From assembly GCF_001905125.1 (NCBI RefSeq), contig NZ_LWLE01000035.1:314113-378112 (forward strand): a stretch of 64,000 nt of DNA, given 5' to 3'. Within the stretch, counting starts at the first letter, position 1. Each line of letters begins with the position of its first letter. A model generated the notes under the pieces. It searched no databases, was not told where the DNA came from, and saw nothing but the letters and a program-made list of their open reading frames with translations. The stretch comes from Streptomyces sp. TSRI0281. Lineage in GTDB: Bacteria; Actinomycetota; Actinomycetes; Streptomycetales; Streptomycetaceae. Shown here in pieces: positions 16,747 through 25,377 of the stretch. The position numbers were made by a program, and so were the translations under genes.

Positions 16747-18091
16747 GCGCCGCGTCCCAGTAGTCGTCGTCGGGTGCCGGTTCGTCACCGGTGCCCGACA
16801 GCGGCAGGGCGCGCAGCGCCAGTGCCCACCCCAGCCGGTCCTCACCCGACTCGGCGGATCTGCCGGTGAGTTCGGCGACCCGGCCGATCCGGTTGAGGAC
16901 CGTGTTGCGGTGGCAGTAGAGGAGTTCGGCGGCCCGCGCCGCCGAACAGCCGTGGTCGAGCCAGATGCGCAAGGTGTCGAGCAGCGCGTCGCGTTCGGCC
17001 GCCGTGTCCAGTACGGGGCCGAGGTACCGGGAGACGATCCGGGCGGCGATCTCGTGGCGTCCGGTGAGCAGGACCTCCGTCAGCCGGTCGTCGAACGCCG
17101 CCGCCTCGCCGCTCTTGGCAGGCAGCGTGCGCAGCGTCTGCTCGGCCAGCCGCAGCGCCCGGCCCGCACCGTCGAGCCGGTCGAACTCCGGGGACACCCC
17201 CGCGGTCGCCCCGGTCCGCCCGCGCAGCAGCTCCAGCAGCATGCCCGACTCCCCCGCCGCCAGGCGCACGATGCCCGCGTACCGCCCCGAGCGCGGCCGC
17301 CAGAAGGACCAGAGGCCGTGCTCGTCGAGTACGGGTGCCGGGTTGGGCGGGGCGGCCGGGTCCTGGGCGGCGACCACGATCACATACCGGTCGTGCAGCG
17401 GTACGCCGAGTGCGGCGGCGGCCGCCGAGGCGACGGCCGGATCGGAGCCGCGCCCGTCGAGCAGCGCCTCGAAGAGGGCGACGCGGCGGGTGTCCTGGCG
17501 GCCCTGCATCTCCAGCTGGGTGAGCCGGTACGACTCGGCCATGACCAGGGAGTACCGGTCGATGGTCTCCCAGACGGCGCCCGCCACATCGAGCTCCACG
17601 TCGCGGCGGTCCGCCGTGCCCGGCTCCCGGTGTCCGGGCCCCGGCTCCCGGCGTCCCGTGCCCGCGCGCAGGTACTCCGCCATGACCTGCCACATCACCC
17701 GCCCGCCGCGCCGGTACGCCTGGAGGACGGTGTCCAGGGGGAGGTTCTGCTCGGCGCGGCGCCGTCCGGTCTCGCGGGCCGCGTGCTCGAAGTCGCCGCC
17801 GGTGGGCGGCAGTCCGCCGAAGTCCTCCAGGGCGCTGAGCAGATTGTCGCGGCAGATCCGCCACAGGTCCTCACGGCTGACGAGGTTCTGCGCCGCGTAC
17901 GTACCGCTGTGCGCGTGGATGTCGTCGACGACCCTGCGGGTCAGCTCGTCGAGCTCCGGCAGCAGGGCGGCGGCCAGATCGTGCCGCAGACCGATGTCCT
18001 CGCCACCGCCGGACAACGGCCCCTGCGAGGTCGGGGAGCTCGGGGGGCTCTGTGGGCTCTGTGGGCCCTGAGGGACTTTCGCGGACGCCAT
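16739..18091 (-). CDS. PucR-family (CdaR-like) transcriptional regulator
   Basis: 450-residue regulator. The C-terminal helix-turn-helix of PucR proteins is clear (LRIWLDHGCSAARAAELLYCHRNTVLNRIGRVAEL, about 365-405). It is preceded by a GGDEF-like central domain and an N-terminal RsbT-coantagonist-like segment (about 35-165, EDLWRICRDNLLSALEDFGG). The start at 18091 is the ATG of MASAKVPQ, although no good ribosome site is seen, so the start is uncertain. It is divergent from an acyl-CoA ligase gene, with a 10-bp-arm inverted repeat in the shared promoter region. Control of that ligase is a reasonable inference. Confidence 0.88.
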   Translation of the reverse strand: MASAKVPQGPQSPQSPPSSPTSQGPLSGGGEDIGLRHDLAAALLPELDELTRRVVDDIHAHSGTYAAQNLVSREDLWRICRDNLLSALEDFGGLPPTGGDFEHAARETGRRRAEQNLPLDTVLQAYRRGGRVMWQVMAEYLRAGTGRREPGPGHREPGTADRRDVELDVAGAVWETIDRYSLVMAESYRLTQLEMQGRQDTRRVALFEALLDGRGSDPAVASAAAAALGVPLHDRYVIVVAAQDPAAPPNPAPVLDEHGLWSFWRPRSGRYAGIVRLAAGESGMLLELLRGRTGATAGVSPEFDRLDGAGRALRLAEQTLRTLPAKSGEAAAFDDRLTEVLLTGRHEIAARIVSRYLGPVLDTAAERDALLDTLRIWLDHGCSAARAAELLYCHRNTVLNRIGRVAELTGRSAESGEDRLGWALALRALPLSGTGDEPAPDDDYWDAAPT

Positions 18092-18197
18092 GGCCAGGAG
18101 ATTAGGCGAATGCCGCACACGGCGCACGGCTGCGGGTGCCGCTGCCCAGGTGAGCGGGGCGGATGGTGGGCACCTGCACATTGTGCGGAGACGGACG

Positions 18198-18227
18198 CAC
18201 GGCTGATTCTGAGGGACATCAGCCGTG
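18198..18227. promoter_or_regulatory. Inverted repeat between the PucR and acyl-CoA ligase genes (candidate operator)
   Basis: CACGGCTGAT (18198-18207) and ATCAGCCGTG (18218-18227) form a perfect inverted repeat with a 10-bp spacer. The half-sites are thus two helical turns apart centre to centre. It ends 27 bp before the ligase start, as expected for a repressor or activator site. Which protein binds is not known. Confidence 0.65.
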
Positions 18228-18254
18228 TTAACGCCATGTTTCCCGGAGCGTGCC

Positions 18255-19748
18255 ATGTCTCTCAGCGTCGCCTCTGTCCTGGGCGAGTCCGCCCGCCGGT
18301 ATCCCGGCCGCACCGCCGTGGTGGACGGCGAGGTGCGTCTGACCTATGCGGAGCTGTGGGCGCGGTCGCTGCGCTGCGCGGGGGCGCTGCGGGCCGCCGG
18401 GGTGCGGCCGGGCGACCGGGTGGCGGTCCTGCTGCCGAACTCCGCGGGCTTCCTGTACGCGTACTACGGGGCGCTGGCCGCCGGGGCGACGGTGGTCCCG
18501 GTGCACGCGCTGCTCGTGGCGGACGAGGTGGCGTACGTGCTGCGGCACAGCCGGTCGGTGGCGCTGATCAGTGCCGGGCCGCTGTGGCCGGTGGCCGAGG
18601 AGGCCGCGCGGGCGGCCGGGGTGCGGGCCCTGAACGGGGCCCCCGACGGTGAACCGCTGACCGCCGCCGAGCCCGCCGAGGCCGCCGGCACCGCGGTGAT
18701 CCTCTACACCAGCGGGACGACGGGCCGCCCCAAGGGGGCGCGGCTGACCCATCTCAACATCGTCATGAACGCGTCCGTGATCACCGCGGACCTCCTGGAC
18801 ATGGGCCCGGACGATGTGGTGCTGGGCTGTCTGCCGCTGTTCCACAGCTACGGCCAGACGTGCGCGATGAACGCGACACTGCGGGCCGGAGCGACGCTCG
18901 TCCTGATGCCGCGCTTCACCGGAGCGGCGGCCCTGACGGCGCTGGCGGCCGAGAGCGTGAGCATCTTCATGGGCGTACCGACCATGTACCACGCCCTGGT
19001 CGAGGCGGCGGCGCTGAGCGGGGAGGCGGCGCGGGGGCTGACGCTGCGGGCGGCGGTCTCGGGCGGTGCGGCGTTGCCGGTGGCGGTCCTGGAACGGTTC
19101 GAGGCGGCCTTCTCCACGCAGGTCCTGGAGGGGTACGGGCTGACCGAGACGTCCCCGGCCGCCACGTTCAACCAGCCGCATCTGGGCCGGCGCCCCGGCA
19201 CGGTCGGGCATCCGGTGTGGGGCGTGGAGATCGGGATCGCGGACGCGGCGGTGGACGAGTCGGTGCGGCTGCTGGCGGACGGGGAGATCGGCGAGGTCGT
19301 GGTGCGCGGCCACTGTGTCTTCGCGGGCTATCTGGACGACCCGGAGGCGACGGCGGCGGCGATCGTGGACGGCTGGTTCCGCACCGGGGACCTCGGGGTG
19401 CGGGACGCGGACGGCTTCCTGAGCATCGTGGACCGGAAGAAGGACCTGATCATCCGGGGCGGGTTCAACATCTATCCGCGCGAGGTCGAGGAGATCCTGG
19501 TCCGGCATCCCGCGGTCGGCGAGGTCGCGGTGATCGGGGTGCCCGACGACGCGCGGGGCGAGGAGATCTGCGCGGTCGTGGTGGTCCGGCCGGACGCGGA
19601 GCCGGTCACCGGGGACGAGCTGATCGCCTGGTCGAAGGAACGGCTCGGGCGGCACAAGTACCCGCGGATCGTCCGGTTCACCGAGCGGCTGCCGCTCGGC
19701 CCGACCGGCAAGGTCCTCAAGCGGGCCCTGACGGCCACCACGTCCTGA
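18255..19748 (+). CDS. Acyl-CoA ligase (FadD-like, AMP-forming)
   Basis: Adenylate-forming enzyme of 497 residues activating a carboxylic acid, probably a fatty acid, to its CoA ester. Motifs: the P-loop ILYTSGTTGRPKGARLTH (about 147-164), YGLTETSP, the hinge region WFRTGDLGVRDADGFLSIVDRKKDLIIRGGFNIYPREVE, and the C-terminal catalytic lysine in LGPTGKVLKR. The start is ATG at 18255 with GGAG upstream. It is divergent from the PucR regulator. The exact substrate is not deducible; medium or long chain acyl or aromatic acids are all possible. Confidence 0.9.
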   Translation: MSLSVASVLGESARRYPGRTAVVDGEVRLTYAELWARSLRCAGALRAAGVRPGDRVAVLLPNSAGFLYAYYGALAAGATVVPVHALLVADEVAYVLRHSRSVALISAGPLWPVAEEAARAAGVRALNGAPDGEPLTAAEPAEAAGTAVILYTSGTTGRPKGARLTHLNIVMNASVITADLLDMGPDDVVLGCLPLFHSYGQTCAMNATLRAGATLVLMPRFTGAAALTALAAESVSIFMGVPTMYHALVEAAALSGEAARGLTLRAAVSGGAALPVAVLERFEAAFSTQVLEGYGLTETSPAATFNQPHLGRRPGTVGHPVWGVEIGIADAAVDESVRLLADGEIGEVVVRGHCVFAGYLDDPEATAAAIVDGWFRTGDLGVRDADGFLSIVDRKKDLIIRGGFNIYPREVEEILVRHPAVGEVAVIGVPDDARGEEICAVVVVRPDAEPVTGDELIAWSKERLGRHKYPRIVRFTERLPLGPTGKVLKRALTATTS

Positions 19749-19752
19749 GCGT

Positions 19753-19902
19753 CCTGAGAGCGCCACCGGTCCCGGCCACCCCACCCTGAGCACGCCACCG
19801 GACCCCGGCCACCACACCCTGAGCGCGCCGCCGAACCCCCGGCCACCACACCCTGAGCGCCGCCGGGACCTGAGCGCGCCGCCGGACCCCGACGCCACCG
19901 CG
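19753..19902 (+). repeat. Degenerate ~33-bp tandem repeats
   Basis: About four and a half imperfect units, each beginning CCTGAGCGCGCCGCCGG and running into CCCCGGCCACCACAC, with unit lengths of 32, 33, 34, 17 (truncated) and 34 bp. They lie between the acyl-CoA ligase stop and the symporter gene. The first CCTGAGC overlaps the region just after the ligase stop. No open frame is kept across them, and no hairpin function is evident. Confidence 0.75.
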
Positions 19903-19995
19903 TCCCGACCACCACCGTCACCCCCGAACCACCTGACCGCACCGCGTCCGGGCCGCCCCCACCCCCGTGCCGCTCCCCCGGAGGAACGCACCGCC

Positions 19996-21414
19996 ATGAC
20001 CGTCCCCGTCCCCGTCAGACCTCCCACGACCGCCCCGGCGCCACCGGCCGCCTCACAACGCCCCTCGGTCAAAGAGAAGTTGAGCTTCTTCGCGGGCAAC
20101 TTCGGCAACATCCTGCTGTCCACCACGATCAGCTCGTTCCTGCTGCTCTATCTCACCGATGTGCTCGGCATCGCCGCCGCAGCCGTCGGCACGCTGCTGC
20201 TCGTCGTACGGATCATCGACAGCCTCGTCGACCCCTTCGTCGGCTATGCGGTGGACCATCTGCCCGCCACCGGGCGCGGCCGATTCCGTACGTATCTGCT
20301 GATCGGCGGGGTGCTGGGCGGGCTCAGCTTCGCGGCGCTGTTCCTGGCGCCCGCGCTGCTGCCCGGCCCGCTCGTCGTCGCCTGGATCGTCTATCTGCTG
20401 TGGGGCATCGCGTTCCCGATGATGGACATCCCGCTCAACTCGCTTCTGCCGGTGATGACATCGGACCAGAAGCAGCGCGGCTCGCTGGCCGCCATCAAGG
20501 GGTTCACGTATCTCTTCGGCGGGATGCTCGTCATCGCGGTGACCCTGCCCGTGGTGGGGATGTTCTCCTCGGAGCGCACCGGCTGGATGCTGTTCTGCGC
20601 CGCCGTCGCCGTGCTGGCGGTCGTCTGCACGACCACGGCCGCGCTGGGGGTACGGGAGCGGGTGCGGCCCACCCGCACCGACAAGTACGGGCCGCGCGAC
20701 CTGCTGCGGATCTTCTCCGGCGGCCGGGCGGCGGGCGTGCTGCTGACGGCCAAGGTGTCGACGTCGGCGGCGAGCGCGGCGACGCTGGCCACGATGCCGT
20801 TCTACTTCCTCTACAACGTGGGCGACAAGGGCCTGGTGACGGTGGCCGCCCTGGTGATGATGGTGCCGATGGCCGGCGGCAGCGTCCTGGCCCCCGCACT
20901 GGCCGCCCGGATCGGCGGGAAGCCGGTCTACGCCGGGGCGCTGACCGTGGCCGCGGCCGGCAACGCCACGCTGTTCTTCATGCCGTACGACACGGTGCCC
21001 GCCCTCATGTGCTGCCTGGCCGTGGCCGGGTTCGGCATCGGGGCTGCCGTGACGCTCAACTACGTGCTCCTGGCCGAGCTGACGGATTACGTGGAGTGGC
21101 GGCACGGACATCGCGCCGAAGGAGCCCTGGCCTCGCTGGCCTCGTTCGCGGCGAAGGCCGGTGGCGGTCTCGGCGGGGCGGCGACCGCGTACTGCCTGGG
21201 GCTGTTCGGCTATGTCCCGGGGGCGGACCAGACCCAGCGGGCGATGGACGGCATCCGGTACGCGCAGGCGGGGGTGCCCCTCGCGCTCATCCTGATCGGC
21301 GGCGGGGTGTTCCTGGCCTACCCGATCACCCGCCGGGTCTCGGTGACGATCACGGAGGAACTGACCGCACGGCGCGCGACCGCCTCGGCACAAGGGACGA
21401 GCGACGATGAGTGA
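19996..21414 (+). CDS. GPH-family (MelB-like) sugar:cation symporter
   Basis: Membrane transporter of 472 residues with about 12 hydrophobic segments. Family signs are SLVDPFVGYAVDHLPATGRGRFRTYLL in the 2-3 loop region, WGIAFPMMDIPLNSLLPVMT, and ELTDYVEWRHGHRAEG, typical of GPH (glycoside-pentoside-hexuronide) symporters. The ATG at 19996 has GGAGGA upstream. The stop overlaps the following rhamnosidase start by 8 bp, so uptake and hydrolysis are co-expressed. A rhamnosylated compound is the obvious candidate substrate. Confidence 0.9.
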   Translation: MTVPVPVRPPTTAPAPPAASQRPSVKEKLSFFAGNFGNILLSTTISSFLLLYLTDVLGIAAAAVGTLLLVVRIIDSLVDPFVGYAVDHLPATGRGRFRTYLLIGGVLGGLSFAALFLAPALLPGPLVVAWIVYLLWGIAFPMMDIPLNSLLPVMTSDQKQRGSLAAIKGFTYLFGGMLVIAVTLPVVGMFSSERTGWMLFCAAVAVLAVVCTTTAALGVRERVRPTRTDKYGPRDLLRIFSGGRAAGVLLTAKVSTSAASAATLATMPFYFLYNVGDKGLVTVAALVMMVPMAGGSVLAPALAARIGGKPVYAGALTVAAAGNATLFFMPYDTVPALMCCLAVAGFGIGAAVTLNYVLLAELTDYVEWRHGHRAEGALASLASFAAKAGGGLGGAATAYCLGLFGYVPGADQTQRAMDGIRYAQAGVPLALILIGGGVFLAYPITRRVSVTITEELTARRATASAQGTSDDE

Positions 21415-23863
21415 CCCGACGTGGGGCGACTGGCACGGGCAGTGGATCTGGGGCGAGGAGCGGGGCATCACCCCGCCGGGCCCGGGGTCGATGCTCGGGG
21501 CGCCGGACCCGGAGGTGTACGACCGGCGGATGATGTTCCGGCGCGACTTCGAGCTGTCGCGGGTCCCCGCCTCGGCGCCGTACCGCATCACGTCGGACTC
21601 CCGGCACGTGCTGTACATCAATGGCGTCGAGGCGGCACGCGGCCCCGTCCGGCACGGGCCCCGGATGCTGCACTACGACACCGGGGACGCGGCACCGCTG
21701 CTGCTCCCCGGCCGGAACTCGATCGCGGTGCTCGTGCGCCACTACGGACACGCGGTGCCGTGGTGGGAGCCGTCGCCGTGGACGTTCGAGCTGGGCGGCG
21801 GAGCTCTGGTGGCCGAGCTGCGGCTGACCGAGGACCGGTGGATCGCCACGGACTCCTCCTGGTCCTGCCGTCCGGCCGGGGCATGGACGCCGCAGCGCCC
21901 GCACTCCCAGCTGGTCACCCAGACCCCGGAGTCGCTGGACGCCCGGCTGCTGGACCCGGCATGGACGCGGGCCGTACCGGGCGGCCCGACGCCGGACCGG
22001 CCCGCCCGGGTGCTGTCCACCCGGGCCGTGGTGGGCCCGAAGGGCGGCACCCGGCCGGACTCGGAGCCGTACGGCGCGCTGCTGCCCCGGCCGCTGCCGC
22101 CGCTCACCGACACGGTCCGGGGCGCCGAGTCCCTGCGTACCGCTCCGCTGCCGGGCCCGCTGCCGCCGGACCCGCGGCAGGCGCTCGCCGAGGCGCTCCG
22201 GGCCACCGGGGACGCCGCCCCCGCCACGGCCGACGCCACGCACCCGCTGGGCGCGGCGCCCGTGCTCCTGCTCGTCGACTTCGGCCGCGTCGTCGCGGGC
22301 CATCTGCGCTTCTCCTGCACGGCGGAGTCCGGCACCGAGATCTCCGGGGCCCTGGTCGAGCTGCCCACGGCCGCCGCCCTCGACGCCGCCAATACCTTCC
22401 ACTACATCGCCCGGGGCCACGAGGACACCTTCGAGACGTCCGACCCGGTCGGCGGGCGGTACGCCCTGCTGGTCGCGACGGGTACCGGCAGCCTCCGGCT
22501 GGGTCCGGTCCAGGTGCGTGAGCGGCTGCGCCCGCGCCCCGCCGGACCGTACTTCAGCTGCGACGACGCCGAGCTGAACGAGATCCACCGGGTGGGCCTG
22601 CGCACCGTGGACCTCACGGCGCAGGACGCGTATCTGGACTGCCCGACCCGCGAGCAGCGGGCCTGGACGGGCGACTCGGTGGTGCACCAGGCGGTCGACC
22701 TGGTCACCAATCCCGACTGGAGCCTGGCCCGCTGGAGTCCGCAGCTGGCCGCGCAGCCCCGCTCGGACGGCATGTTGCGGATGGTCGCGGCCGGGGACTT
22801 CGCCCGCGACCCGATCCCGACGATCCCCGACTGGTCCCTGCACTGGGTGCGCTCGGTGCACCAGCTGTACCGCTGCACGGGAGACCGTGAGCTGGTGGCG
22901 CGGCTGCTGGCGACGGCGGAGGGTGTGCTGCGCTGGTTCCTGCCCTTCCGCCGCCCCGACGGGCTGCTGCACCGGGTGAGCGGCTGGGTGCTGATCGACT
23001 GGTCGCCGGTGCAGGTGACCGGGGCGAGCGCGGCGCTCAACGCCCTGTGGGCGCGGGGTCTCGCGGACTTCGCGGAGATGGCCGACTGGCTGGGCGACGC
23101 GGGGCGGGCCCGCTGGGCGCGCGAGGCCCACCAGGGGGTGGTCACCGGCTTCGAGGCGTTCTGGGACGCGGACCGGGGCGCGTACCGCGACAACCTGGAC
23201 GGCGGGCGGCTCGGTACGTCGGTCAGCGAGCACACCCACGCGGCGGCCGTCTGCGGCCACCTCGTACCGGATCAACGCCTGGGCGCTGTACGGGAGTTGC
23301 TGCTGGACCGGGCGGCGATGTTCACCCGGTCACCGATGCGGCACCGGGGCAGCGACGCCGGCGGTCCGCTGACGTCCGATCCGGTGTCCGACCGGGAGGG
23401 GCCCGACTGGGACACCGAGAGCCTCGTCGTGGGCGCCCAGCCGTTCTTCCGGTACGTCGTGCACGACGCGCTCGCGCTGCTCGGCGCGGCCGACCGGATC
23501 GAGGGGCTCTGCCACGACTGGACGGCCCTGCTGGAGAGCGGCGGCTCGGCGTTCCGCGAGTGCTGGGAGGGCGGTTCGTACTGCCACGGATGGTCGGCCA
23601 CCCCCAGCCGTGATCTGCTGGTGCACACGCTCGGCGTCACCCCGGCCGAGCCCGGCTACCTGCGGGTACGCGTCGCCCCTCGGCTCGGCGGGCTCTCCTG
23701 GGCGCGCGGGGCGGTGCCCACCCCCGGGGGCCTGGTCCAGGTCGACGCGACGCCGGAACGGGTACGTATCGAATCACCGGTTCCGGTCGAGGTGCTGCAC
23801 CCCGACGGCTCCCTCACCCACCATCCGTACGGCACCTCGTCCATCGACTTGCGAAAGGGCTGA
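21407..23863 (+). CDS. Alpha-L-rhamnosidase-like glycoside hydrolase (GH78 type)
   Basis: 818-residue enzyme without a signal peptide, so probably cytoplasmic. The N-terminal half contains beta-sandwich domains (WGDWHGQWIWGEERG and RRDFELSRVPASAPYRITSD). The alpha/alpha barrel starts near residue 385. The family's catalytic loop is present as DCPTREQRAWTGDS (about 409-422). The barrel ends with ECWEGGSYCHGWSATPSRDLL, and a C-terminal sandwich follows. The start overlaps the symporter stop; AAGGGA lies 9 bp upstream. The stop codon is coupled to the following esterase (TGATG). The cassette would import a rhamnoside and cleave it inside the cell. Confidence 0.85.
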   Translation: MSDPTWGDWHGQWIWGEERGITPPGPGSMLGAPDPEVYDRRMMFRRDFELSRVPASAPYRITSDSRHVLYINGVEAARGPVRHGPRMLHYDTGDAAPLLLPGRNSIAVLVRHYGHAVPWWEPSPWTFELGGGALVAELRLTEDRWIATDSSWSCRPAGAWTPQRPHSQLVTQTPESLDARLLDPAWTRAVPGGPTPDRPARVLSTRAVVGPKGGTRPDSEPYGALLPRPLPPLTDTVRGAESLRTAPLPGPLPPDPRQALAEALRATGDAAPATADATHPLGAAPVLLLVDFGRVVAGHLRFSCTAESGTEISGALVELPTAAALDAANTFHYIARGHEDTFETSDPVGGRYALLVATGTGSLRLGPVQVRERLRPRPAGPYFSCDDAELNEIHRVGLRTVDLTAQDAYLDCPTREQRAWTGDSVVHQAVDLVTNPDWSLARWSPQLAAQPRSDGMLRMVAAGDFARDPIPTIPDWSLHWVRSVHQLYRCTGDRELVARLLATAEGVLRWFLPFRRPDGLLHRVSGWVLIDWSPVQVTGASAALNALWARGLADFAEMADWLGDAGRARWAREAHQGVVTGFEAFWDADRGAYRDNLDGGRLGTSVSEHTHAAAVCGHLVPDQRLGAVRELLLDRAAMFTRSPMRHRGSDAGGPLTSDPVSDREGPDWDTESLVVGAQPFFRYVVHDALALLGAADRIEGLCHDWTALLESGGSAFRECWEGGSYCHGWSATPSRDLLVHTLGVTPAEPGYLRVRVAPRLGGLSWARGAVPTPGGLVQVDATPERVRIESPVPVEVLHPDGSLTHHPYGTSSIDLRKG

Positions 23864-25332
23864 TGCGCACCATGTCCGAGACCCAGGTGGAGATACCCCC
23901 GCAGGCGGCCACCGCCCACGGCGCCGTCCGCGGCACGCTGGAGCACGGTGTGGCGGTCTTCCGGGGCATCCCGTACGCGGCGCCGCCGGTGGGCGCGCGC
24001 CGCTTCCGGGCGCCGGAGCCGCCGGAGCCGTGGCAGGGCGTCCGGGAGGCCGTCGCGTACGGCCCGACGGCGCCCAAGCGCCCCTACGCCCCGCCGCTGG
24101 ACGAGTTGCTGCCGGACCCGGAGGTGGCGGGCGAGGACTGTCTCAACCTCAATGTGTGGACTCCGTCGACCGGCCCGGCCGGACTGCCCGTCCTGGTCTG
24201 GATCCACGGCGGTTCGCTGCTGCACGGCTCCTCCGCCGTGCCGGTGTACGACGGGGCGGCGTTCGCCCGCGACGGGGTGGTGCTCGTCTCGGTCAACTAC
24301 CGCCTGGGGATGGAGGGCTTCGGGGTGTTCCCGGACGCGCCCGCCAACCGGGGGCTGCTGGACCAGCTCGCGGCGCTGGAGTGGGTGCGGGACAACATCG
24401 CGGCGTTCGGCGGCGATCCGCACCGGGTGACGGTGGCCGGTGAGTCGGCGGGCGCGATCAGCATCGGAGCGCTGCTGGCCGCGCCGAGGGCGGCGGGGCT
24501 GTTCCGGCGGGCGGTGCTCCAGAGCGGGGCGCCCACCGCGCTCTCCGTGGAGACCGGGCGCGGCACGACCGAGCGGATCGCGAAGCGGATGGGCCTCCCC
24601 GCGACGGCCGCCGCGCTGGCCGCCGCGGACCCGGCGGCGCTGCTCGCCGCGCAGACCGAGGTGACGGGCGGCGGATCGCCGCTGACCGGTGGGAACTCCT
24701 TCCAGATAGTGGTGGACGGCGATCTGCTGCCCCGCGATCCGGCCGAGGCGCTGCGCGACGGCGCCGCGTCCGACGTCGACCTGCTGATGGGGACGAACAG
24801 TGAGGAGTACCGGCTCTGGTTCGTCCCCAGCGGCCTGGTCGAGAAGCTGGGGAAGATCAAGCTCCGCCTCGCTCTGCTGAAGTTCAGGGTGTCCGCCGCC
24901 ATGGCGCGCCCGTACCGGGCCAACCGGCCGGGTGCCACACCGGGCGAGCTGCTGGGCGCGATCGCCACGGACCTGTTGCTGCGGGTCCCGCTCAACCGGC
25001 TGGCCGACGCCCGCACGGACGCGGCCGGGGCCACGTATTTCTACGAGTTCGGCTGGCCCTCCCCCGTGCGGCGGCTCGGCGCCTGTCACGCCCTGGAGAT
25101 CGGCTTCGTCTTCGACACCCTGGCCCACCCCGACACGGTGGCCCTGACCGGCCCGGACGCCCCGCAGGAACTGGCGGACGCGATGCACGGCGCGTGGGTG
25201 CGGTTCGCCGTCTCCGGCGACCCGGGCTGGCCGTCCTGGGACGCGACCCGGCCGGTGATGGGCTTCGGCCCCGGCGCGCCCGCGGTGGTCCTGGCCCCGC
25301 GCGACGACGAGCTGAGCGGCTGGCCCCGGTAG
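23863..25332 (+). CDS. Type-B carboxylesterase (para-nitrobenzyl esterase-like)
   Basis: Alpha/beta hydrolase of 489 residues. The nucleophile motif GESAGA has serine 195. The family motif EDCLNLNVWTP and the oxyanion-hole segment WIHGGS are both visible. A catalytic acid is expected near MGTNSEEYRL and the histidine in GACHALEIGFVF. No signal peptide. The start ATG at 23863 overlaps the rhamnosidase stop by one base; a second ATG at 23872 is an alternative. As the third gene of the symporter/rhamnosidase operon it may cleave ester side groups of the imported glycoside. Confidence 0.9.
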   Translation: MRTMSETQVEIPPQAATAHGAVRGTLEHGVAVFRGIPYAAPPVGARRFRAPEPPEPWQGVREAVAYGPTAPKRPYAPPLDELLPDPEVAGEDCLNLNVWTPSTGPAGLPVLVWIHGGSLLHGSSAVPVYDGAAFARDGVVLVSVNYRLGMEGFGVFPDAPANRGLLDQLAALEWVRDNIAAFGGDPHRVTVAGESAGAISIGALLAAPRAAGLFRRAVLQSGAPTALSVETGRGTTERIAKRMGLPATAAALAAADPAALLAAQTEVTGGGSPLTGGNSFQIVVDGDLLPRDPAEALRDGAASDVDLLMGTNSEEYRLWFVPSGLVEKLGKIKLRLALLKFRVSAAMARPYRANRPGATPGELLGAIATDLLLRVPLNRLADARTDAAGATYFYEFGWPSPVRRLGACHALEIGFVFDTLAHPDTVALTGPDAPQELADAMHGAWVRFAVSGDPGWPSWDATRPVMGFGPGAPAVVLAPRDDELSGWPR

Positions 25333-25377
25333 GGACCCGGTCTCCGGCCCTGTTGACAACGCTCGTGGTCAAGAGAG

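Noticed and set aside
19753..19902. CRISPR array
   Set aside because: Units are degenerate and directly adjoining, with no unique spacers and no cas genes in the window.
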